Positions 45,101 through 54,366 of a stretch of 64,000 nucleotides of DNA are shown here, piece by piece (within the stretch, counting starts at the first letter, position 1; every line of letters starts with the position of its first letter). The position numbers were made by a program, and so were the translations under genes. The notes under the pieces were generated by a model. That model was not told the origin of the DNA and made no database searches. It worked only from the letters and a program-made list of their open reading frames with translations. The stretch lies in assembly GCA_946902875.1 (NCBI GenBank), contig OX336348.1, positions 19,245,741 through 19,309,740 of the forward strand, read 5' to 3'. The stretch is from Nematopogon swammerdamellus. Taxonomy: Eukaryota > Arthropoda > Insecta > Lepidoptera > Adelidae.

Positions 45101-45522
45101 TCTTTAAACAAATTATGGTAAGCGTCGATAAGCAAGGCAAGTCCGCCTTGTGTTACGTTACCAATTTAAAAATTTTAAAGAGCATGGTAGAAATAATGCA
45201 AACTCATGATGGTATGTTTGAACATTTGATGCTTCTCAAGGACATTTGGGGAAGAACACCACTACATACAGCGATTTACAATAATCAAACTGGAGTAGCT
45301 AATACTTTGTTGCAAACTATCAAAAATAATTCAGATTTATTAAAAAAAATTGTACTTAGCGGTGGTGTGCGATGTAAATCTATATTACATGACGCAACTA
45401 ATGAGAAACTTGTAAAAATAATACTAGAATACGTGCGGTCTGATGAAGAATTGTTTGAGAAGTTGTTAAAAGATCTTCTAAAAGATCAAGAAGGGAGAAC
45501 AGCGCTACACAAGTTTTTCTAG
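39199..45522 (+). CDS. STAND NTPase: ankyrin - nuclease-like - NACHT - ankyrin
   Basis: A single uninterrupted frame of 2107 codons; ATG in a good context (AAAATGG). Ankyrin repeats at about 46-150. A PD-(D/E)xK nuclease-like domain at about 165-390, with FDD at 213-215 and FVQAK ending at Lys-234, resembles Cap4-type nucleases. Residues about 390-830 are unassigned. NACHT ATPase: Walker A PGEGKST at 851-857, Walker B IVMVDGFDEIS with Asp-948 and DE at 951-952, sensor TTR at 979-981, and FVHRTYAEYFLSEYLF at 1253-1268 as in NLR helical regions. Alternating ankyrin repeats run about 1315-2107. No signal peptide or membrane segment, so probably cytosolic. The layout suggests a ligand-triggered nuclease, perhaps innate immunity; this is inference. 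The frame stops inside a repeat and decayed repeats follow. Confidence 0.88.
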   Translation: MESDETELNDDTDWNELKEYIRDATEDDVESILKENAAFNSRENINRVLHMAVAMNRENIIALAINKGADINAVDENGDSPLHIAVRKIHCAGLVKYVIGCGADRELRNNNNQKPIHHINEKLLIETKPLRKAKLQSIKMLLIEKQIDIKVKDDQTSKATSNLDLEFECSKGLKVNLTGAMFQTKLLMLFTKRAMDRGCEFRLATEIESADKFDDVVLRYKENEKIVYRFVQAKHRDNPSTRTIRELDLFSSDTKGDFNIVKYFISFINISNSTTYQDGVLKDFIICTNTDLESKSKDYFTCKDLLGNEILYLNMCAGKKYLLKCENDNKNIPNYLIRQMKCIALDALNFEAIETINEDKIRTELQTQLELVNKIKNKERVTINKECDDGLWTFRRIKKEGSKVFDNYLNILAKHKRNIQNAVDGKGKTASETIKEIFPIDGKEPCNSGDLKQLKAHACSIIQEHSQKVKNQKVILFDCCMDDGLIEVQINEFMTKFGIVTNYPGIHELNNLISHELGSEFQLLDASFLNDSFEKDMLNWVRSYEKNKAKYFLGKDGKEIFTELTRKLNTLIVSGVSKSYVDQIRQYNIIFERDDLTVMKFLLSDEKQTSKKILHVLTEHTRLSIIKIIYTLERNYNLNHLDSVIFTSTESICSTEMYNRIINAFSSNTSHNILVMECQHESLEYFDYNHLWSAINTILNKNENKKLILIARSKRFAVEKFKSSDYFQVFDKIRFKDLEEQSRNIILNKDVIFQENRGISATKIQLKDLMDEDSADGIIDEEMLWWLIKNDTIRVGDDRAFDSRGYNKEYYIKRKLHRQIPGSNLSNKSWRANTFVPEALEEQIIIVADNPGEGKSTMLTGLSYDLKKRFPHSWIVLINLTDYAVNSDTSTGLKYIEIEDGDKEKGIDIFAKMIIRGDPNDVQVKFQRETIKATLYGRDKIKLIVMVDGFDEISPNYKRKTCILLRIIKDSNVSQLWVTTRVHLKTYLENALQTPAYMMIALTREEQVGYLSHYWKWNLKFYKDRRNETTATGILELLKNCQESISQCIEDGRYKTILLDYERFSAFAYELYLNKRKRNLEKLLLKLNSIIKYSDATLSILQRKVQKLNLSTYAEIVLNVVSELNFSNQQGMQQYRDSFTAIPLNLSMIAENIFKRKLQIPKSTGLYNLYSQFVLDKFEIYQRKNASSNDSSIVVQEQSKREIMTLQRVHRELAFKLLLPDFYKNNILPETAQFTNDEWTRIGLVRYELSLDFVHRTYAEYFLSEYLFYNSINEHIQKQLLSIICVGEDYRAVRLFLNTLLLSDDNANTMKGVRILQHNYRHSSVNPLFVAVRERILGFVKFVLNIFAVDYNILFENGISILSNINDAETITILLDFTENDTELFDQLLFSKNSPALHMIRTNEVAQTLLERIKKNPSLFRKVILCVDDEGRSVLHLQYDDVTIIKTILEMVRHDKELLEDLVYLRDTEGRTALHVAIKNKNKKITQALLEATKPHDDLFKQFVGSVDAYDKSALHYVNNEKIVKTILELVLCSEDLLENVLLIKDNEERTALHTAVINDNIKVTHELLKCIKKPDLLRQIILSIDAHGKSVLRYAISDEMQKIVLQMVQPHEELNQDLLLVRENERSTVIHVALVEKNKKVDKYILEFINKNNNLLEQIAQSVDVHSEFALRYITNEDIFKTILKFVQSEEDLYERLLLLGDNEGGTVLHTVRKKYLAQALLLERIRIEKNTKLIKEMVRIANALGKSALHILTNAEILKTLLQTVNSVQNFLVELLFLSDKNGQIVLHKVMRCKRVADALLDITKTNVHLFKKILHSFDKNGKSVLYYASKEEILKTILEIMESDDDLSKNILRFRYNEDRTALHVAVCAKNEKVIQNILKYITNNSDWFKQIVLSVDVHGKSALHYVTNSEILKIILEHVKSHLDLLENLLLLKDKKGKTALHVAMRNTKLAHELLKYCKNNENVFKQIMVSVDKQGKSALCYVTNLKILKSMVEIMQTHDGMFEHLMLLKDIWGRTPLHTAIYNNQTGVANTLLQTIKNNSDLLKKIVLSGGVRCKSILHDATNEKLVKIILEYVRSDEELFEKLLKDLLKDQEGRTALHKFF

Positions 45523-46193
45523 AAGCTATGCTATGAGCGTCGGAAAACACTTAGTACAAGCGCTGTTGAAAAGTATGAACGCGAAGCACGATTTAAAACT
45601 AATGAGCGAATGATACAGACAGTACTAAATATGGTACAGTGTGACAAATTGTTAGAGAAAATTGTTGCTCCTGAGGAACATTAATGGAAGAGCAGGGGTA
45701 CATGTAGCGATGTCTTTACCACCGATATGTCAACAGGCCGTGTTTGTGCGTGCCAAAGATAATCCGAAGTTGTTAAAAAATATTCTACTTTGTGCCGATG
45801 AAAGTGGAAAATGCGCTTTGCGTTATGTTCGTTTAGGGACAGTTATAAAAACAATACTAGATATGGTGAAACACGATGAAGGTCTGTTAGAGCAAGTGTT
45901 GCTTCTCAAGGACAACAAGGGAAGAACCGCGTTACATGCGGCGATGCGTAAAAAAGAAAGATACGAGATATTAAAATGCATTAAGGATTGCATTAAGGAC
46001 AATCAAGATTTATTTTAAAAAATTATACTTAGTGTTGATATGAACGGAAAATCTCCTTTGCATTATTTAAATATCGTCGTTATACAAAAAGTACTAGATC
46101 TGTTGAAACACGATGAAGGTCTTTTAGAGCAAGTGTTACTTCTCAAGGACAACAAGGGAAGAACACCGCTAGTATTGGCAAACCACAATTGTT
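45523..46193 (+). pseudogene. Decayed continuation of the ankyrin repeat tail
   Basis: After the TAG at 45520-45522 the same repeats continue in shifting frames. Visible are AMSVGKHLVQALL at about 45530, a 118-codon frame at 45662-46018 with GRTALHAAM and a type-A repeat, and, after a one-base shift near 46015, KIILSVDMNGKSPLHYL and GRTPLVLA up to a stop at about 46193. This is former coding sequence of the gene or of a paralogue fused by recombination. At least two frameshifts and an internal deletion separate it from the main frame. Confidence 0.8.
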
Positions 46194-46440
46194 AGAATCA
46201 ATTTTAAGAAACAACACCATTCACATGTTATTAACATGTTTTTTGTATAATGAAGACTATTGATAGCATATATAAAAAAATCGGTATATCTCCGAAAGCA
46301 CAACTCTTTGTGATGAGCCGTCATAGTAAGTATTGATACATATTAAAATACCTTTCCAACGACATATGACTCATTGCTGTTGGTGGTGGTTGGTGGGGGG
46401 TACCAGAGTCCATACATTTTTACCCATGCTCCTTTTAATG
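46194..46440. other. Gap between NACHT gene tail and inverted arm
   Basis: No gene. It contains AATACCTTTCCAACGACATA and a GGTGGTGGTTGGTGGGGGG run. It does not resemble the N-terminal part of a Polinton protease, which would be expected if the 10-kb structure had simply inserted into one. Confidence 0.4.
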
Positions 46441-48138
46441 TAGTCAACGAGGAGTTGGACCCATACATTAATTCCTCAGTCAATGAAACTTTGATAATAT
46501 TTTGGAGTAATGTTCGGAATTACTACTGACAAATAATCCAACATTTTTTTTTACGGGAAGTTGGGTATATTCAAAGAAAAGTGAAAATTTAATATAACTC
46601 CTATAGACAAATTGCTCCGTCCAAAGTTACTTCGCCATAGGGTAGGTATTATTTATATGAATAAGTACGTAAATAAATCCAACATTTTTTGTATATAGAA
46701 ATAGTGAATTAAAAACAAAATGTGTTTTTTTACTATATTTTTCTCGGCAAAATTGCTCAGTCGGTTCTTTAATCGAAATATACCTTAGTATTATTATGTA
46801 CATCAATAAGCATAAGAATCCAACAACTTTTTTATATGCATCATTTTTTTTCAAGGTGACGACCGAAACTCTGTTCCGCAAAATTCCTCCGTCCGTTTTT
46901 ATTGTACAATTATGATTAAGAATTTTGAAGAAAATTATTTGCAAAAGAATCCAACAAAAAATCCATCGGCAAGTTTAAAAAACAAGCGGGCCAAGACGGG
47001 CGCGGTGCGCAGAGGAGCGGCCGGCCGCGGGAGGCGAGAGACGCGGCATTTTCCCCTCCTCTGCGTCCATGCTGCGCCGCGCCGCCCCTGGCGCGCCGCT
47101 GAAGTTGGCGTGCGGTGTGTGCTAACCAGGGACTGAAAACCGGTTCGAAGAACCTTTTTAACGAGCGAACCAGTTTGATCGCGAACCGGTTCAAAAAAAC
47201 CCGAACCTGAAGCCTAAAAACCGGTTCAGAACCGGTTTGGACCTCTAATATTAACCGGTTCGCAGCAGGGTACGAAATGGGGTGGAAACCTATATACATT
47301 TTTTTTGGACTTTGGGCTTCTTTTTTAATGTAAAATATTGTTGTTTTATGTATTTAATAAAATAAAAAAATAGGTGGTTCATTTTTATAGCCTAATCGAT
47401 TCAGTTTCATAACAGTAACAAAAAAGTCTTAATTATCATTATGACATAACACGTGTAAGTTGGTAAAAAAAATCAAATTCTTTCTATTCCATACTAATAA
47501 AACTAAAATTGTGGTTTTTCACAATTTCTGAAAGAAAGGGATCTATGTGTTAGAAGACTTTTTTGTTCCTGGCATGAAACTGAAATGATTAAGAGATTTT
47601 TTTTTTACATTTTACATAGAAAAAATGTTTTTGTGCGAACAAAAATTATTTGTTCTTCAAAAGTGATCTATTTCCGATACAGAACCCTCTCTTAGCGTAC
47701 TATTAACTAATTTTGAAAGACATTATATAAGGTGCTTCGTTATTCATCTCAAGTAAACACGTTACGCAAAAAAAAAAATTATATGTTTTTAGCATAACTT
47801 TTCGAGAAATTTTCAAACGCAGAACAGCTGTTTATTGTAAGTAAGTCACAAGGTCACTAGACCTGTGTGTAACAGTAGGTAGCTTGCATTGTACGGGGTC
47901 AATGACCGTTGTATGTCCAAACGCAGAACAGCTGTTTGTTGTAAGTAAGTCACAAAGTAACTAGACCTGTGTGTAACAGTAGGTAGCTTGCATTGTACGG
48001 GGTCAATGACCGTACTATGTTCAAACGCAGAACAGCTATTGTTGTAAGTAAGTCACAAGGTCACTAGGCCGCCGCCGCTCTAAAACTAGCCACCTACCTA
48101 CCTACGTGTGCGGTGTGTGTGCCTACGTTTCTTGTTTC
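46441..48138. repeat. Left arm of a 10-kb inverted structure
   Basis: About 1.7 kb that recurs inverted at 54918-56662. The outer end begins TAGTCAACGAGGAG. Along it lie a GC-rich stretch (47000-47110), five AACCGGTT motifs (47138-47260), a single copy of the 143-bp unit (47400-47640), the CGCTAA...TTTTGAAAGAC end of the 7.9-kb element (about 47695-47735), and three ~105-bp direct repeats (AACGCAGAACAGCTGTTT... at about 47815, 47920, 48023). A 105-codon frame at 46627-46944 shows no recognisable domain. The two arms look ~98% identical over the parts compared. Confidence 0.85.
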
Positions 48139-48144
48139 TTGTTT

Positions 48145-48652
48145 CTTGTTTCTTCGCCGACTTCCTGCATGGGCGTAGCATTCATTCAGCAAACGTGCAC
48201 TACGGTTGCTCGTCGGACATGTCAGTGAACGCCGGCATACCCCAAGGATCTGTGTTGTCACCCACGCTGTTTCTTCTGCATATCAATGATATGCTGTCTC
48301 TGGACAACATACATTGATGACAGTACGGCACACGGATCCTACACCAGTCACCCTTCAGCCAGTCGGGATGTTGTGGATGAGAAGAGGCGAAGACTTGTGT
48401 CTGAGCTCGAACACACACTCGACTCTATTTCCGAATAGGGCCGTAGTAATTTGGTCGAGTTCAACGCTTCCAAGACACAAGTTCGCGTGTTCAGTGCGAA
48501 GAGAGCGGCGTTCACACCGGTTCCTTCATTCCAAGGCACGTCGCTTAAATTAAGTGAACACCTCGGGGTCCTCGGAGTCGAACTGTCGCACGACCTGAAC
48601 TTTCGTCGCCATATCGAGGGGAAGGCCAAGCTGGCTTCTAAAAAGTTTATTT
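48145..48652 (+). pseudogene. LINE reverse transcriptase, palm fragment
   Basis: Non-LTR RT palm: VNAGIPQGSVLSPTLFLLHI then NDML at about 48220-48300. A second frame follows with NLVEFNASKTQV and LGVELSHDLNFRRHI (48451-48654). The YADD region between them is frameshifted. The coding sequence resumes at 50166 after a 1.5-kb insertion. It belongs with the C-terminal piece at 50.17-50.78 kb. Dead copy. Confidence 0.75.
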
Positions 48653-48654
48653 AA

Positions 48655-50165
48655 AAATAAAAAAACCCGACTGCGTAAAAAATTAACTTTAAATAAAAAC
48701 TGAAAAGAAAAAAACAAGTCCAGTAGTCTAGAACTCTGTTAAGTAATATTGAATAACTACACCATTGAAAAATAGTTTCATGATCTATACACACATATAA
48801 TAAAACAAATAATAAACTCTAATGCGGAACATAGCGACTTTAACAGTCGGGACCCATTGAAATTTTCCCAATAATGGGAAATTTAAAGTAAATTTAAAGT
48901 AGTCTTACCACTTTATAACGTTATCACGTAAAACTGTCGTCCGTAAACCGACTTTACAGACAGCCAATTTTTTTTTTCTAAAACAACGATACATCTTAAA
49001 ATTCAATAAATTTTATTTCGTGCTGATACAAACATGAATATAAAGTTACAAGGGCTTAAAGCTGGGATTTTGGTAATTTTCAAAAATAAAGAAAAAAAAA
49101 TCGTATCTCGATACCACGTGACACCTGACAAAAGGTATGTTGGGTCAAAACGTTACAAATGACCCCACTTACCTACAAAAAATGAGAGATGAAAGGATTG
49201 AGAAAGGGATGCTTCGGTGGTTCGGTCATGTTGGAAGAATGGATGATAGGAGACTAACGAAAGACATTTATGAAGCAAATGTGAGTGGAAGAGTCGGGAA
49301 GGGTCGCCCTAGACGCACGTACCTGGACCAGATCGGGTATGTGCTCAAAAAGGGTCAAGTGCGTAGTACCCGTAACCGACGAGCATGCATAAAGAACATT
49401 ATGGGAGCGGAAGAGGCGGCCGAGGTGTGTCAGGATCGTGGCACGTGGAGATCCGTTGTCTCTGTCTACCCCACCGGGAAACAGGCGTGACGCTATGTAT
49501 GTAAATGATATTTTTTCTAGAAGAAGGATACATTGTAAATCCAATAAATTTTATTTCGTGCTGATACAATCATAAACAAGGGTTTAAAACTGGGATTTTT
49601 GTAATTTTCAAAAATAAAGAAAAAAAAATCGTATCTTGAAACCACGTGATACCTGACAAAAGGTATGATGTGTCAAAACATTGCAAATGACCCCATTTAC
49701 CTACAAAAAAATTTTGTCGGTCGATGTGCCGAACACCCTGTATAATAATAAGAACTTTATCACAGCTCTACTAAAAGTTAAGTGAGAATGGTTGCTAACC
49801 AACTTTAAATCGTTATAGATCCTAAATGGTCATTCGAAATGAAAAATGGTAAGAGAAACCTAAAGATCATTTTCAAATACCTATTCAACCATACCCCACT
49901 TCACATAGTTAGTCAACTTTATTTTTTTTCTTTTTCACAATATGGCACCTAGTTGTCGCCATATTGAATTTTCATTACTGTCATGTCTTTAGTGACACTC
50001 GCAAGATTAAGACAAATCGATTGACGTAAGAATCATCAAAATCGGCCCACGCGTTTGGTCTCTAGCGTGCCACAAAGGAACAAACATACATACATACATA
50101 CATACATACATAAATACATAGGCTGATAATAAACACATTACCCTCATTTGCGTCGCGCAGTCGGG
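48655..50165. mobile_element. CCCGACTGCG-ended element inserted in the LINE
   Basis: Terminal inverted ends AACCCGACTGCG (about 48663) and CGCAGTCGGGT (about 50154-50165). It splits a LINE RT ORF, which resumes immediately to its right, so the insertion boundary is well supported. A partial copy of its left end is at 29.62 kb. Inside are two ~205-bp direct copies (about 48965-49180 and 49510-49712) flanking a LINE 3' fragment. The right end carries a (CATA)n tract. No transposase. Confidence 0.7.
49137..49500 (+). pseudogene. LINE RT C-terminal fragment, second family
   Basis: About 100 codons: RIEKGMLRWFGHVGRMDD, GRPRRTYLDQI, then AAEVCQDRGTWRSVVSVYP and GKQA. This is the typical C-terminus of a non-LTR endonuclease/RT polyprotein of a family unlike the jockey-like one nearby. 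After the stop comes GCGTGACGCTATGTATGTAA. It is nested inside the CCCGACTGCG element. The 73-bp array at 38.5 kb comes from the same family. Confidence 0.75.
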
Positions 50166-50785
50166 TAAAAAGCTGGGCGTACTCAATAAGGTGCGACGGT
50201 ACTTCACACCAAAAGCTGCTTCTCTATAAATCGCAGATCAGGTCCTGCTTGGAGTACTGCTCGCACCTGTGGGATGGCTCTGCCAAATACCAGCTTGCGC
50301 CTCTGGACTCAATCCAGCGTCGAACCGTGCGACTAGTAGGTGACCCCGAAGTGTCCTGCGATCTAGAACCACTGCAACACCGTAGGGATGTCGGCTCCCT
50401 AAGTGTATTCTATCGCTTATTCCGTGAGGAGTACTCGGAGGGGCCGTTTAATGTGATCCCGCCGTCCCCTTTCCACCTTCGCACCACGCGCACTGGGCAG
50501 GGATTGCATTCCTACACGCTGGACTTACCGCGGATGCGTACCAATCGATTCTGCAGATCTTTCCTCTACAGAACCGGTAAACTCTGGAACGCTCTCCCTG
50601 CACATATATTTCCCCCCAAGTACAGTCTCGGGTCCTTCAAGAGGGCCGTGAATGGGCACCATAAGCAATACTCGGCATGGCATTCGGAACCCCCGCATAC
50701 GACCGAATGTCCATGGGCGTCGTTAGACACCTTATGGGTGGCTTGGCGCCATACGACGCGCTGTCAATAAAAAAAACCTTTTTGG
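50166..50785 (+). pseudogene. Jockey-like LINE RT C-terminus and 3' end
   Basis: Resumes the RT interrupted at 48652: KLGVLNKVRRYF, then the 50249-50770 frame with EYCSHLWDGSAKYQLAPLDS, IQRRTVRLVGD, LSVFYRLF and GKLWNALPAHIFP. It ends GTCAATAAAAAAAACC at about 50765-50781, a poly(A) end. One frameshift lies near 50230. Together with the 48.1-kb piece this is a 5'-truncated, plus-strand copy. Confidence 0.8.
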
Positions 50786-52381
50786 GGTCCGCTTGCACAA
50801 ACGCAGATTTCCAGACCGCCGGCACACATCCATTGGAGTAGGAGATACGGAATAGGCGCGTCAGCACTGGAGCCAGCTCGGGAGCACACTATTTTAACAC
50901 CAATGCAGGAATCCATTCCGGCCCACACGCTTTCCTGACGTATAGGGAGAGAAACTCCGCCAGTACAGTCTGTTATCGAAACTGTACTTCCGGCATGGAG
51001 TTCTCACACCTAGGTATGGCTGGGGGAGTGGCACCCCCATCGTCCAGGTTGAAGTTCCCCGCAAAGAGAGATACCAGTAAGTCGGCTTTCTCCTTTGCGG
51101 AGTGGGCAAGTGAGCCTCCAGGACACTGCAGAGGTGGAAGAGAGGAGCGGCAGAAATTCGACTCGACAGATTTGGCGAGAGACCAGAACTCACAGCTCCC
51201 AGTTGGGTGCTGGTTCAGTCTGTCGCCGATGTAGTCAAATTTGGCCCTGGCAATAACCATTTTGCAGGATCTGGAGAGGCGGTTGTATTCCATCGTCTGT
51301 TCGGATACGTTTGATTCACGTCCGGCACGGGCACGCGATCATGCCCGATAAGCTGTGCATTTAGCTGCGACAGCATCAGCACAGTCGCGGCTGTACGATG
51401 GTTGGCTTTTACCACCGAGGTGGACAGAGGCGCTGGGAATAAACATTTCCTTTGCCCCCAGAACCACATTGGCAAAGGTATTACCGCATTTTGACGGATC
51501 GTCCGAACTGAAGCAGATTTCTCTCCAAGGGTAGGATGCGAAGTGTTCTCGCATCTCATCTTAATCTGCTGACGCGTAGTGGCAAATTCGACGCGTTCCT
51601 CCAGTACGGGACTGAGGAGGCGAAGATGACACCGTGGACCCCACTAAACAATGATCAGAAGAACCCGGCGGGGCTCTCACTGAGACTTTATATCCAGTGG
51701 GGTTTGTCGTCAGCGGAAGATCCAGCAGAGAGGGTCCATGACCGTCTATATCTGGCAGCCTGGTGGGCTGGTCCACCAGTTGAGACAGGCCATGCGTCAG
51801 GGCGAGGTCGTAGGCGGCTCTCCCCGCAAAGTCAGTTCTCCTGGAGCCTAGCCATGCCTTGTGATGGGCATTGAAGTCTCCAAGGAAACCCAAATCCGCG
51901 GTGGGGAACCGCTCTTGGACTTTGTCTACCGCTCCACTCAGGTACTCGAATAACCGAGCTGTCTCCGCATTGCCAGAGTGCGACCTATTGGGACCCCCGA
52001 CACCGTTCCCAGATCCACGTGGGGCCAGAGTATTGAGAGCTCGGAGTCCTCAATGCAGCGCAGGCGACGACAGGAAATATCAGCCCTGACAAACAGGCAG
52101 ACTCCGGCTCGCCAGCGGAAGGCTTCATCCAGGGTGTAGCCGGGGTGGTGCAGGTAAGAAGTGTCGGCAGGGCGAGATATTTGCGTTTTCGTCGAGAAAG
52201 CAAGGCCGGCTTCTATTTGCGTTTTCGTCGAGAAAGCAAGGCCGGCTTCATCCTCTTCACGTGGTGATTGACGGCATTAAGATTGGTGTGCAACCCCCGC
52301 ACGTTGGTCAAGTCAACGCTAAATAGTGGTGTAGGGGTGTGCACAGCTGATTGAAAGTTGTTCTTTCTTTGTACTGCCATG
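50786..52381 (-). pseudogene. LINE ORF2 5' half: endonuclease and RT start
   Basis: Reverse strand. ORF2 starts with ATG at 52381 (FSVDLTNVRGLHTNLNAV), followed by an apurinic-type endonuclease: GDFNAHHKAWLG at about 51880, SDHCLVG near 51660. The linker before RT is visible (SCEFWSLAKSVESNFCRSSL, EKADLLVSLF), then VLTRLFRISYSNGCVPAVWK. The frame then ends at PKK where it meets the poly(A) of the plus-strand LINE at ~50785. Several frameshifts and a 36-bp tandem duplication (52163-52250) break it. Its 3' half is not present on this strand. Confidence 0.75.
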
Positions 52382-52383
52382 GT

Positions 52384-52907
52384 TGTAGTAAGAGGGGGGG
52401 AAAGAGCGTGAAGGGTGGCTGTGGTGATTCACGGGCAAATCGTGGACCATCGCTTACTGCTCAGGTTAGTGGTGCGCCGACACGGAAGACGGAAGGGCCC
52501 CCGGTCCCCCCCCCTCCCCTCCCCCCGGAAGTGGCCGCCGGGACCCCTACTCCGTTCACCAACCGGCACGACGGACCACTCCGGGATTATGCGCCGGTTT
52601 ACCAGGGCAGCCTCTCGCGTTGGTTAGACGCGATTGGGCCCCTGTACCACCGGCGGGCGGCCAGCGGAATAACCGTCTCACCGAGTCTCCCTGTCAACCG
52701 TGTCGATGCATCACGACGGAACAGCGAATCCGCGTCGGGATTACTGACCTACTCCTCACCACAGCCATCCCCACCTGCTTTTGGGTCCCCGGGAGGTGCA
52801 CCGGAACACAGTGAACTGTTATGGCGGTATAATAGTACTGAGCTTGCATCGGTCGGCGACGGACGCGCACACGATGCACTCTAGACGCACCTGCGAAGTA
52901 AGCGAAA
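52384..52907 (+). other. Probable 5' leader of the ORF1 LINE copy
   Basis: GC-rich with C-runs (about 52500-52530). The open frames here (up to 177 codons) have no recognisable domain and overlap each other. It leads directly to the ORF1 start at 52908 and begins where the reverse-strand ORF2 starts, giving a head-to-head junction. Confidence 0.5.
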
Positions 52908-54366
52908 ATGGCGTGCGATAAATGCAATATGGTTGTGAACGAAGTACTAGCCTTCACCGAAGATCAGCCTTCAGCATCATCCGGATTTGTGAGTCCGCCT
53001 TCACCGAAGATGACGTTGAGACCGCGAGAGTTCTGCTTTGTGCGTGCATTCCGTCAAGAAGGCCGACTCGCAAGGGAGAAAATCGGAAGAAGAAGACTAT
53101 CCAGGACATCATCACCATCTTAAAGCAGACAGACCCCGACGACGTGCCAAGGTTCGTGGCGTACGACCTCAATAAGTTGCCGCCTGTGTCCTTCGACCAC
53201 GTCGACGTTACGGCCTTCCTGAAAGATTTGGTGATCATAAAAGCGGACATAGCTCAACTGAAGGGAAACTGTGGAGCGACAGCGGCGTAGGGGCCAACAT
53301 CTCTCGTCCCGGAAGTTCAACAGCTGAAACAGGCAGTTGAGAAATTTCATGTTCCGAGTCACTCCGGCCGATAACCCCGTCTCTGCAGCCTGATCGCATT
53401 CCGCAAGTGGGAACACAGAACGAAACGCTGAGTGTACGCAACATCAATATGCGCAGGCGAGGTGCTCAAGTGTCGTCACCCAGCGATTGCACATCGACGC
53501 CGGTATGCTATGTAAGCGCTGATGGTGCTGTTGATGCCTCGACTTCTACACTGCGCACCCCTCCCGCTCCTCTGCCCACCCGCCCCGTTGCCGCTCGTCC
53601 GAAAAGGCGACGCGGATCTATGACGAAGCGTATCAGTAAAACGGTGGAGAAAACAACAATGGTATCCCCGCGCTTGGAACCGCGTCCCGACTGTCGGCAG
53701 GAGGCTGCACGTGACAAAGACGGGTTCGTACTCGTCGAGAGCAGGAAGAAGAGAAGGAAGAGGTGCAATAAGCGCGGATCTGCGCCCCCTGAAGAGAGCT
53801 GTTTGAAGGCAGCTCCCCGCACGGCTCTCATCTACGTGTCTCGCCTGCGAAAGGACATGAAGATCGAGGACCTCATCCGCCACGTCCAGGATAAGGGTGA
53901 GCGAGTTGAGAGTGTCGAGGCTCTTCCTTCTCACTGGGCTGACACGAACTTTTGCGCTTTCAAGCTGTGCATTCCTGCCGAGAAGGTGAAGACATTCCTT
54001 CGCAGTGAGTTTTGGCCCTCCGGGGTAGTGTTCCGGCGCTATAATCGCGACCTTCATCGTGAGGTCGCGCGCCATAAGTATGCTGAGGCCGCGCCGGAGC
54101 TGTCTACAACTGCCGTCCTGCACATTCAGGAGACGCAACCCGCGCCGCCGCCGACGACGCCCGCGCCGCTGCCGACGCCCGCGCCGCTGCCGACGCCCGC
54201 GCCGCTGCCGACGCCCGCGCCGCTGCCGACGCCCGTGCTGCGGACGCAATCTGCGCCCACTCTACGCGCACCTGATTCACCGCGTCAGCAGACTAATATG
54301 ACGCATACGGGTCTCTATTGGGACCCGTACAGACACAAGTGGAGAAAAAGTAATTTTAGTTCTTAG
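52908..54366 (+). pseudogene. Non-LTR retrotransposon ORF1, frameshifted
   Basis: ORF1 of a LINE in two parts. The N-terminal part (52908-53290) starts MACDKCNMVVNEVLAF, shifts frame near 52985, then reads SAFTEDDVETARVLL, IQDIITILKQTDPDDVPRFV and LPPVSFDHVDVTAFL, a conserved ORF1 N-domain, and stops at 53290. The C-terminal part (53407-54366) has a basic, nuclear-type segment (ESRKKRRKRCNKRG) and an RRM-like fold, ALIYVSRLRKDMKIEDLIRH to EFWPSGVVFRRY. A Pro-rich tail carries five APLPTP repeats. It likely bound RNA in the RNP. It is followed by AATAAAGAGATAAATAAA. Confidence 0.7.
54150..54240 (+). repeat. 18-bp tandem repeat coding APLPTP
   Basis: GCGCCGCTGCCGACGCCC occurs four to five times in a row. 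It encodes the Pro-rich tail of the ORF1 remnant. Confidence 0.85.

Noticed and set aside
46627..46944. 105-codon frame, duplicated at 56148-56465
   Set aside because: Similarity of the twins is explained by the inverted arms; no domain and AT-driven composition.
52351..52884. 177-codon plus-strand frame
   Set aside because: No domain, contains C-run driven Pro stretch, and better explained as the leader of the ORF1 LINE copy.
53476..54249. 257-codon reverse frame opposite ORF1
   Set aside because: Mirror of the ORF1 coding strand, Arg-rich because of the APLPTP repeat; no independent support.
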